A stretch of 64,000 nt of DNA. Origin: Chloranthus sessilifolius (Eukaryota > Streptophyta > Magnoliopsida > Chloranthales > Chloranthaceae). The DNA lies in NCBI GenBank assembly GCA_021018995.1, contig CM037597.1:34474936-34538935 (forward strand), written 5' to 3'. Positions 51,051 through 60,408 of this stretch are shown one piece after another. The notes under the pieces are model-generated. The model had not been told where the DNA came from and did no database searches. It was given only the letters and a program-made list of their open reading frames with translations. Each line of letters starts with the position of its first letter. Position 1 is the first letter of the stretch. The position numbers were made by a program, and so were the translations under genes.

Positions 51051-52636
51051 TGTAGACACCCAAATTTGGCCCAAGGCCCGATCGAGAGAGGCGCATTTTT
51101 GAGCTTTTGATGGCATGTATGGAACCCTTAGGAATCACCCTAGATCCCTTAGGAACCTACCTCGAACCTTTAGAAGCCAACCCCGACCCTTAGAACCCTT
51201 ATCGAACCCTACCCTAACCTTCTCAGGCGATAAGGAGGAGGGGTGCACCAGAACTGGTTACGACCCTCTACAGTGACCAACACTTATACCATTGAAGAGT
51301 AGAGGTCGTCAGCTTTCCAACGGTTCAAGAATTGCCCCAATCAGAGGTATATATCAGAAGATATGACAGTCCAAACCCGGAGGGTAGGAGGGTAATTTCA
51401 AGTAAGGCCCCCTAGGGATTTGGCGCAACTATTAGTCGCGCCAGGCTATTACCTGGCGCAACTATTAGTTGCGCCAGGCCAATTCTCCTAGTTTTTAAGC
51501 CTGGCGCAACTAATAGTTGCGCCAAGATTAAAAGGTGGCCCCCACCCCGCGAGCTAACCTCCAGACACTATTCTTCACTATTTTACTGTGCATTTACCTG
51601 GCACAACAATTAGTTGTGCCAAGCATATGAATAGTAACTCTGGGAATTTGCCTCGAAAATCATGATTGGGGTTTGACTTGTTGACTACCTTGACCTTTGG
51701 GGTGTGTTTTGCTAGTTCTCTTGCACCCATTCCTTACCTATTTGCAACCCTCCAAGTGGCCTAAAGCCTCACCCCATCATCCACCATTAGAACCACCTTC
51801 ACACCTTTTCAAGCTCTCAAAATCTTAGGAAACCTTAGATTTGAGATTACCTAATTGCTAACCCCAATTAGCATCTAAGTAGCCTCCTAATCCACACATT
51901 TCCTATAAATAGAGCCCCCCTCCCCTTGGTTTAAGGGTTGAGAATTTCTACCTAAGAGAGAAAGAGCTTAAAGTGAGAAGATTTTTCTCCCTTTGGTGCA
52001 CATCCCCATACAAATTCTAGAATTCACAAAACTCCTTTAGACCTTAGCAATTCATAGAAAACCCTTAGGTTAGGTGTGTGTGATCCCCTAGCCTCCCTTC
52101 CCTACCTCTTAACTCCAAGCCTTAAGAGTTAGAACCCCACTTACCACCATACAAAGCCTTCAAGAGCTCATCAAAGCAAGCCACGCAATGCTCTCCTACG
52201 GTGCTACAAGGGCCCGAGGGCTCCGGCTCTCCCCTTTCTTCTCCTATCTCTTTTCGGCATTCCCTACTCTTTCATTTGTGCCGTTACGCCGCCTAATTTT
52301 CTGTAGGAACGGAGGGGCACAAATAGGATTGGAGGCCCATTTGGGCAAGAGGGAACCGTTTCCATGTCTTTTACATCATTTTATTTTTAGCCATTAGTAG
52401 AGACCACGTTAAGCGGGTTGATCGGGTGCCTAATACCTTCCCGATTGATAACCGAAGCCCCTACCCAAGAGCCTTTGGTGTGGACCGGATTCAGAGTCAT
52501 ATTTTTAGCACTTAGGTGCTCATAAAAATGAACTAGGTATCCCGGGACACTGAAAGCTCCGGGTGGCGACTGTATATATTTTAATCGTTAGAGAGCACAT
52601 CGTCGCGACGGGATCGTCTCGATTCCCACGGTTGCA
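51051..52636 (+). repeat. Solo LTR of the Tat-like element family at 54829
   Basis: It starts TGTAGACACCCAAATTTGG and ends CACGGTTGCA, as does the LTR at 54829-56439. It matches that LTR over its length with scattered changes and indels. There is no primer binding site after it and no purine tract before it. ACTTT precedes it, and ACTTT also follows two bases after its end, a possible target duplication. A solo LTR left by recombination is the simplest reading. Confidence 0.75.
51419..51625. repeat. Four GGCGCAACT palindromes
   Basis: Units read TGGCGCAACTA, one A or T, then TAGTTGCGCCA; the copies lie at about 51420, 51455, 51503 and 51598. The last has GGCACAAC with GTTGTGCC, matching changes in both arms. 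Confidence 0.85.
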
Positions 52637-53167
52637 AAACTTTGAATTTACAAACTTGAGTAGGAACTAAATAATGCCATGCCAGCTAAATATTTGATTT
52701 CATCCCACGGTGTGATTTTGTTTGTGCATAGATTTTTCATTAAAACCCCTTCTAGGAGATTTCATGGCACATCTAAAACATGAAAGTTTAGGTCAAGTAT
52801 GACATTGTAAGGCCGAGAATCAGAATTTAAGAGCTTAGCAAGAGTGCGTTCTTTGCGTTGAACAATTCTTTGAGTTCTAGTTTAGAGCTTGTGGATATTT
52901 TTGTCTGTGTATTAATGGTCCTGTTTGGGTCTCATTACCTGCAAATTAGCTGCTTTCTTGACTGCCATCGAAAATTGTAGCTTTTCCCTGCTTTTGTGAT
53001 GCTCACCTCAACCTGACTTTTTTCATTTTGAAGTAGTGGAGTACGAATAGTACAGGGAGGGTAGCATGTGGGATTTTTATTTTTAATGTTACACAAAAGT
53101 GCTGTTTTATGCAGCTTATGTTAAGGTTGCCCAAACGTGCTGCTTAATGCAGCTTATGTTATCTTCT
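52637..53167. other. Flank without recognised features
   Basis: Nothing supportable apart from a short repeat of GTGCTGTTTTATGCAGCTTATGTTA-like text around 53100-53160, in pieces of under 25 bp. Confidence 0.4.
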
Positions 53168-54828
53168 TTTGTAATGACCCTGAAATTCCGAACAAGAACC
53201 TGACTGTTTCAATATGCATGCTCGGCACAGAAATCGAGACAGATTTTTTAAAATTTAATAATCAATATTAGTTGAGGTAAAGATACCCCCATAGTTAGAT
53301 GAATTCACACGTGAATTCTCGCTTCAGTCTGAGTCGTGTAGGATTTCGACATGTTGCGTTACGTCGTAGAGATCGTGAGGGTGCTTAACACCGGAGTTTA
53401 AATTAGGGTCTAAACTGAAATATCATAGATATTTTAGTTTAGGTAGCTTATAATGGGAGGGAGAGACCTGGAGAGATGTTTCTTCTTCTTCTTCCTCTTG
53501 TTCTTGAGCTAGAATCCAGTGGTTAGGTTGGGTCCTGAGAGTGTTCTTCAAGGAAGTAGGGTTAGGGATACCAAGATCATAAGTTAATTTGAGTTGGAGT
53601 AGGTGGAGTCCAAAGGAACGAACTCAAGCGTAGCCCGGGTGTGTGTGAGACCTCTGCATGCTGAATCGGGGTCGATACATTACATATCGGAGTCATACAG
53701 ACAATACAGCCCGAATTTCGGATCCAAAACCCTCTTTCGGATCATTTGCCGAGACCCCGAAAGGGCCCATGTAAAGGTGAGTTTATGCGTTTAGATTTGG
53801 GCAAATGAAAGCCCTTAAATATGTGTTTGTGTGTGTAGTAATGGTTATGAGAAACCATTAATGAAGATAGGTCAAGTGGTGGAGAAATAAGTGACATCCA
53901 TTAATGACACTGAAGCTGTCATTATTGATCGATCAATGCTAGATTGATCGATCAATGAAGGGTGTTGATCGATCAATAAAGGATATTGATCGATCAATTC
54001 GTATAAGACAAAGAAGGGAACAGAACACTGAAATTTCTGGAAGTTCAATGCTCAAAGGGTGTTGATCGATCAATTAGTGAATTGATCGATCAATCATGAG
54101 TATTGATCGATCACAGAGAGTGTGATCAATCAATGGCTGGTATTGATCGATCAATGAAGGCATTGATCGATCACTTGTGTGTATTAATCAATCAATGAAG
54201 GCATTGATCGATCGATCTGTATAAATTTCAAATGAGAATAGGAGGGAATTTTGAAAATTTAAGCTATTGATCGATCAATGAGGTCATTGATCGATCAACA
54301 AGACACATTGATCGATCAACCAAGCTGGTGATTGATCAATTTGGCTATGACAGAGTGTGAAGAAGAGGAAAGTATTGATCGATCAATTAAAGTATTGATC
54401 GATCAATGAAGGGTATTGATCGATCAATAAAGGCTATTGATCGATCAATAAAGGCTATTGATCGATCAACTACCTCTGTTACTGGTGAGTTGAGTTGAGG
54501 GTATTGATCGATCAATGGGGCTATTGATCGATCAACAAGGAGGATTGATCGATGAATAATGGTGTTGATCGATCAATCACCCCTATTTTTTTCCTGTTTT
54601 GTTTGTGTGAATTGAATGCTACTGGACGCCGTACCAGTTGACTTTCTGAACTACCTGACATAAAGTTTACTATATTTATGGTCTAGGATCGGACCATGAC
54701 GCTTTAAAAAGCTTTAGATTTGCTTAGAAAGAGGTCTGATTTTAGGTAGTGGAAAACCAACTTAAACTGCTTTTGACTATGATTTCATGATTCTTGCATC
54801 CCTGTGCCCTGATTTCTGTTTTAACAAG
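53168..54828 (+). mobile_element. LTR-like sequence with GATCGATC palindrome array
   Basis: It begins TGTAATGACCCTGAAATTCC, a start typical of plant gypsy LTRs, and runs uninterrupted to the LTR at 54829. No end, primer site or coding part is visible. It may be an LTR cut by the insertion at 54829. The open frame at 53603-53794 is not recognised. The palindrome array at 53935-54582 is its main feature. Confidence 0.4.
53935..54582. repeat. Array of about 25 ATTGATCGATCAAT palindromes
   Basis: The core TTGATCGATCAA recurs about 25 times in 650 bp at roughly 20-45 bp spacing. Most copies are perfect; a few are TTGATCAATCAA-like or have one arm changed. Spacers are unrelated except for a recurring GAAGG or AAAGG. 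Confidence 0.9.
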
Positions 54829-56439
54829 TGTAGACACCCAAATTTGGCCCAAGGCCCGATCGAAACTCCTTTTAAGAGAGGTGCAATTCTGAACTTTTGA
54901 TGGCATGAATGGAACCCTTAGGAATCACCCCAAACTCTTAGGAATCACCCTATATCCCTTAGGAACCTATCCCAAACCTTTAGAAACCAATCCCGACCCT
55001 TAGAACCCATTTCGAACCCTAAACCTAACCTTCCCAGGCAATGGATTAAGAGTGGCGCACCAGGACTAGCTGAGGTCTTTTACTGATATCAAATCATATA
55101 CCATTAAAAATAAGACTTCTCCAGCTTTCCAATGAGCCAAGAATCACCCCAATCGGAGTTGTATATCAAAAGTTATGGCCGTTTGAAGATCGGGCTTTTT
55201 TTAGAGGGATTTTTACCTGGCGCAACTAATAGTTGCGCCAAGCCATTTTCCCCCTGAATTTGCCTGGCGCAACTAATAGTTGTGCCAGGCTTTTGTCCCC
55301 CAGAAATGGGATGGCGCAACTAATAGTTGCGCCAGGTATAAGTGGGTCCCCCCACCCCTCGCGAGGCCAACTTCTAGGCTACTGTTCGCTACTGTTTTAC
55401 TGTGCATTTGCCTAGCGCAACTAATAGTTGCGCCAGGCATATGAACAGTGACTGTGGGTTTTTGCCTCAAAAATCGAGATTGGGGTTTGACTTATTGACC
55501 ATCTTGATCTTTGGAGTGTGTTTTGCTAGTTCTGTTGCACCCTTTTAGTGCCTATTTGCAACCCTCCAAGTGGCTTAAGGCCTCACCACCCCATCATCCA
55601 CCATTAGAACCACCTTCACACCTTTCCAAGCTCTCAAAATCCTAGGAAACCTTAGATTTGAGATTACCTAATTGCTAACTCCACTTAGCATCTAAGTGAT
55701 CTCCTAATCCACCCTTTTCCTATAAATAGAGCCCCCCTCCCTTTGGTTTAAGGGTTGAGAAAATTGCTTAAGAGAGAAAGAGCTCAAAGTGAGAAGTTCT
55801 TCCTCCCTTTTGTATATTATTTTTACCTAAATTCCAGAACCTCCCAACCTTATTCGAAGCTTGTTCTTGCATCCAAAACCCTTAGCCTAGGTGTGTGTGA
55901 TCCCCTAGCCTCCATCCCCTACCTCTTAGCTTTAAGTCTTAAGAGTTAGAACCCCATTCTCCACCATACAAAGCCTTCAAGAGCTCATCAAAGTAAGCCA
56001 CGAAGGCTCCTCTACGGTGCTACAAGGGCCCGAGGGCTCCGGCTCTCCCCTTTCTTCTCCTATCTCTTTCTAGCTCCCTCCATCCTCTCATTTGTGCCGT
56101 TACGCCGCCGAATTTTCGGTAGGAACGGAGGGGCACAAATAGGATTGGAGGCCCATTTGGGCAAGAGGATGTTATTTTCTTTGCTTTTACATCATTTTAT
56201 TTTTGGCCATTAGTAGAGACCGCGTTAAGATGGTTAATCAGGTGTTCCCGATTGATAACCGAAGCCCCTACCCAAGTGCCTTTTGGTGTGGACCAGATTC
56301 AGAGTCATATTTTTAGCACTTCAGTGCTCATAAAAATGAACTAGGTATCCCGGGACACCGAAAGCTCTGGGTGGCGACTCTATATTTTTATCAGAGAGCA
56401 CATCGTCGCGACGGGACCGTCACGGATCCCACGGTTGCA
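54829..56439 (+). repeat. 5' LTR of the Tat-like element
   Basis: 1611 bp, TG...CA, followed at once by the primer binding site. Four GGCGCAACT palindromes lie at about 55216-55440. A solo copy is at 51051-52636. Confidence 0.85.
55216..55440. repeat. Four GGCGCAACT palindromes
   Basis: Copies at about 55217, 55264, 55310 and 55412, with the same 11+1+11 design as in the solo LTR. Three further variants lie in the leader at 57428-57550. Confidence 0.85.
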
Positions 56440-56443
56440 TAGA

Positions 56444-56461
56444 TGGCGACTCTGCTGGGGA
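56444..56461 (+). promoter_or_regulatory. Primer binding site of the Tat-like element
   Basis: TGGCGACTCTGCTGGGGA, four bases after the LTR. This type is common in Tat-lineage elements; I am not certain which tRNA it pairs with. Confidence 0.65.
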
Positions 56462-56564
56462 GTAGCTAGTAGAGCTTCCCCTTGAACTAGGCCTTTTTCA
56501 TTTTTTATTTTTCTAATATTTTATTGCTGTTTTTTTATTATTTTTACTGTTTTTTTGTCACTCA

Positions 56565-56900
56565 CCCCTCCGATTACGTCATTTTACTCACCCCTACGAT
56601 TCCGCTTTAAATTTCTGCAATCTTTGCCTAGACACTTGACTGGCACCTTTTTTTTTACTCACCCCTACAATTCCGCTTTAAATTTCAGAAATTTTTGCCT
56701 AGTCACTTGACTGGCACCTTTATTTACTCACCCCTACAATTTCGCTTTAAATTTCAGTAATTTTTGCCTAGTCATTTGACTGACAACTTTCTACTCACCC
56801 CTACGTTTCCGCTTTAAATTTCAGCAACTTTTTGCCTAGTCACTTGACTGGCACTTTTTAAATTTCAGCACTTTATATTTCCCGCCTAGTCGCTTGACTG
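56565..56900. repeat. Leader minisatellite, five units of about 65-75 bp
   Basis: Units contain ACTCACCCCTAC, TTCCGCTTTAAATTTC, TTTTTGCCTAG and CACTTGACTGGCACC. The units differ by small indels. It lies in the untranslated leader of the Tat-like element. Confidence 0.8.
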
Positions 56901-57427
56901 GTTCCATTTTTTTATTTATTATTCATATCCTAACAGTGGACGCTGGCCCGTAGTGGCAGCACGGGATAATCACCCCCGGTCTTTGAACTAAAGAAAACTT
57001 CCAAAAAAAAAAGAGAAAAGTTTTGAAAAATTAAAATTGAACCAAGTTAGGGAGCTTAATTAATTTGTTTTGCGGGGTAGATTTTTCAAAAGGGTTGGTT
57101 TAGGCACACATACAAACACCCGGGTCTTAGTATGGCGGCAGCCCCTAGTAGTGATGATCCAGAAAAGTCTCAGCCTACCTAGTATCTAAGAAGGCGCTTG
57201 CGCCGGAGGTATATCGGCTGGGTTCCCATTCCTACAAAGCTTAAAACCCTTGGAGAGCATGCTAGCGAGTTATACCGGACTCAATCCTTTAGGCATCTGT
57301 GAGGAGAGAATCGATCATCAAGAAAACAGCTCAGTTCCCGGAAGCCTAGATTCCACAAAAACCAAAAAAAAGAGACTCATTTTGGGCTACTGTTGCTGCT
57401 ATTATACACTCTGGAATCCCATTTTTG

Positions 57428-57550
57428 GCTGGCGCATGTATTAGTTGCGCCAGCACAAAAATCTGGCATTTATAACTGGCGCAACTAATAGTTGCGCCAA
57501 CTTTAAATCCCCAGATTTTACCTTGGTGCATGCATTAGTTGTGCCAGGTG
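57428..57550. repeat. Three GGCGCAACT-family palindromes in the leader
   Basis: Copies at about 57428, 57476 and 57524. The middle is canonical; the others read TGGCGCATGTATTAGTTGCG and TGGTGCATGCATTAGTTGTG. These are outside the LTR. Confidence 0.8.
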
Positions 57551-57883
57551 GGGTCAGCAGCCCTCCAGCCCGAATCTGTGGCCTTTTCACATCCCGAGTT
57601 CCCCAATTAGTGCGCTTAGTGCCTGGTTTAGGCCTCGCCATCTCCAACACCCAATACGCCCCCGCCGGTCAAAAGAGGGCAACTTCTTTTTGACTCATTC
57701 CGGGGGATCGGGTTGTTTGCCTCATTTTTTGTGCCTTCAATAGATCGAAGGTTCTCCTTCGATTCTTCCGAAGTGCATCGGGATTGTCGCTGCAGGACTT
57801 GAATTAAGGTACGAAGGCCACCCGAGAAGGGAATTCTAAGGCCTCGAAACCGTCATTTTTTAAAAAATCTCTTTCGAAAAAAA

Positions 57884-57914
<31 letters not shown>
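57884..57914. repeat. (TA)n microsatellite
   Basis: A run of about 14 TA units in the leader. Confidence 0.9.
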
Positions 57915-58040
57915 ACCCAAAAAGATATAGTTTGTGGTGCCGGCACAACGGCGTCATCTTGCCCTCTGTCATCCCATAGGGGAAGAAGGAAGGGTTTTGG
58001 GCCTTATCCAAGGCATCCTTACCCAACCCGCTCCCGTAGA

Positions 58041-59650
58041 ATGTCGTGGGTAGTGGACCCGGCTTATGCCGATCCCGACTCATCCCCACCACACTCTCCA
58101 ACCCACTCCCATTCGGGAGAAGTCTTTTCCACCATCCCCCTCACCCAACCTCCCTTTACCGTCACCGATCCATTTGGCGCCCCCATATTCCCAACCACTA
58201 CCCCCCAAAATATCCAAAATCAAACCCCTCATTCTCCATCTTTTGCCCAAACCATGCAAAACCCTAACCCATTCTCCCAATTCACATCCATGCCCCAATT
58301 CCCATCATCCCCCTATAGACCCGATCTGCCCTCATTCACCTATGTCACCTCTGCCCTAACCAATCCCCCACAAATCCCCCCATCTACACGAGTCATGCCC
58401 ATTTTTACCGAGGCCATGCCCAATTTTTCCCAAGCACCCACCCTTTACCCTCCATCATCTTTAAACATCTCCAACCCATCCCCCTTCACCAATGCTCCAC
58501 CCCATTCCTTTAACCCCTCCCATATCCCATCACCTACCGGGGCCATGCCCAATTTTCCCCTCACATCCATCCCATCCACACCTAACCATCCATTAAATCC
58601 ACCATCCACTTCCAATCCTTTCTCCATGGCCATGATGGAGGAGATGTTCCAAGCCTACTCCGCATGGACGACTTCCCAAAATACCCCTCCTCCACATCGC
58701 ACATCCATGAACCCATCCCATACCTTAGCCAATCTCCATGCCTCACTCCCTCATGACCCCCATAATCCACACCATCCAAACCCCCTTTTCCCACATGCCC
58801 CAAGGCCCCATGGCCCAAACCACCTTTTTCCATACACCCCAAGGCCAAATGGCCCAACCACCAAACTCCCACATATCCCAAGGCCCATTGGCCCAAGCCC
58901 CCTCTTCCCACATGTCCCAGGGCCCAATGGCCCATCACCCATGCTCCCCAAGGCCCATTGGGCCAAACCCATCAAATCCAAACCCATCAGGGGCCCATGG
59001 CCCAAATCCACCAATGGCCCATGGCCCAGACCCAGTAAGGCCCATTGGGCTAGACCCACCAAGAGCCCATAGCCAGGCCCATTGGGCCAGACCCAGCAAG
59101 GGCCCACGGCTCAAACCCACCAAGTCCCATTAGCCCAGACCCAGCAAGGCCCATCGGGCAAGACCCACCAAGGGCCCATGGCCCAAACCTACCCAAGCCC
59201 ATTGGCCCAAGCCTACCCAGGGCCCGTGGCCCAAACCATCAGTGGCCCATGACCCAAAATGGCCAAGGGTTCATGACCCAAAACCAAACCCCACACCCAT
59301 ACCTTACACAATACCCCCAACACCAAGCCCAACCTTCGCAGCTGGGTCAAATCCATGCCGTCCCCCAAACCCAATTCCCCCATGGCCCCACACCCCAAGG
59401 CCATCCCCAAACCTTCCCTCACACCCAATGGCCCTATCCGACCCCACTTCAAAACCAAATTCCCATCACCCAACAAGCCTTTCCACACCCCCAATGGGCT
59501 CACCCAACCCCTACTCATGTCATTCCCATCCAACCCATGCAGCAACAAGTTGAGAATCCCGTCTTCACTGCACATTAGGCCGATCAACAGTATGAAGAGG
59601 ACGAGATTAGAAATAGCGAGGCCTATGCTGGGGCATTGACCAGCCTTCAC
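58041..59650 (+). pseudogene. Proline-rich N-terminal Gag part of the Tat-like element
   Basis: An open stretch starting MSWVVDPAYADPD runs 343 codons (to 59072) and is rich in Pro, Ser, Asn, His and Phe. It is followed by Gln/Pro-rich coding sequence (about 59249-59578). The second half of the first stretch is encoded by the GGCCCA minisatellite at 58790-59240. Low-complexity N-terminal extensions of Gag occur in Tat elements. The cell-level role is unknown. It belongs to a broken element. Confidence 0.6.
58790..59240. repeat. Degenerate GGCCCATTGGCCC minisatellite
   Basis: More than 20 copies of an approximately 15-25 bp unit built on AAGGCCCATTGGGCC or GGGCCCATGGCCCA, followed by ACCCA. 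The core is palindromic. Translated in the gag frame it gives Pro-rich repeats (RPIGPSPLFP and similar). Confidence 0.85.
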
Positions 59651-59845
59651 CCTCCTCCCATAATTGTCCATCCCCTGGTAGCCTAGAGTGAAGTCCAATC
59701 GTCGAGAAAGCGACTCCGTGTCCAAAGAGTCGGCAGTGAAAGAAACAGTTGGATAAAATACAAAAGCACTAATGAAAATGGGTGGTCTGAGATCCACGCC
59801 ACAGACTTCACGGACCTATGCACGTGAGGTCCCCCCAAATTTAAA

Positions 59846-60400
59846 ATGCCCGCCTTCGACAAATATAATGGCACGGGCAATCCTATTGCACACCTCAAGT
59901 CCTATTGTGGGGACATGTGCCAGTACGGGGAGGATGAAAGACTACTAATAAAAGTCTTTCAGAAAAGTTTGACTGGGCCGGCTTTGAGATGGTTCACATC
60001 CTTAGAACCATCTATGATGAAAACATGGAGGGACTTAACGCACCTCTTTCAAGAGCAGTATGTCTACAACATAGACATTGAGCCGCGCAAGTCCGACTTG
60101 GCCCGTTTAAAGCAGAACCAGAACGAGACCTTCAGCGACTACTTGGGTCGATGGAGAGCACTGGCAGCTCAGATCAGGAACAGAATACCTGACGAGGAAC
60201 AGATAGAGATGATTTCGAAGAGAACTCTGCCAATGATCTCTGATTTTCTTGTATACCAACAGCAGTCTAGTTTTGCCGACTTGGTGAGGAATGCCAACCG
60301 ATGCGAGGATGCCATCAGGGAGGGACGTCGAAGTAAGAACACATCGAGCGGACCCAGTGGGGTTAGAAGGTTTTTAGAGCAAAGGAATGAGAAAAGAACA
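59846..60400 (+). pseudogene. Gag core domain of the Tat-like element
   Basis: About 185 open codons match the retrotransposon Gag core: MPAFDKYNGTGNPIAHLKSY at the start, ALRWFTSLEPSM, then WRDLTHLFQEQYVYN, FSDYLGRWRALAAQIRNRIP, and a Cys/Arg-rich end. Gag forms the particle that packages the element RNA. The frame runs into unrelated sequence near 60409. Treated as a fossil part. Confidence 0.85.
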
Positions 60401-60408
60401 GGGGGCGA

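Larger units (their letters stand above)
54829..60408 (+). mobile_element. Tat-like LTR retrotransposon, 5' part
   Basis: The 5' LTR (54829-56439) is followed by a primer-binding-site-like TGGCGACTCTGCTGGGGA (56444-56461), a repeat-rich leader (56462-58040) and gag. Gag parts: a long Pro-rich segment (about 58041-59650) and the Gag core (59846-60400) with LKSYCGDMCQYGEDERLL, GPALRWFTSL and FSDYLGRWRALAAQIR. Pol is absent because the sequence changes to an Athila-like LTR near 60409. Gag resembles that of Tat elements. It is broken, with a handful of breaks within gag. Confidence 0.8.

Noticed and set aside
53935-54582. CRISPR-like array (short palindromic repeats with unique spacers)
   Set aside because: The context is plant nuclear transposon DNA. 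Spacing is irregular, the repeat is only 12-14 bp, and no cas genes are present.
58080-59123. Gly/Trp/Leu-rich minus-strand ORFs opposite gag
   Set aside because: They are shadows of the GGCCCA minisatellite and the Pro-rich gag frame; the composition follows from the repeat.
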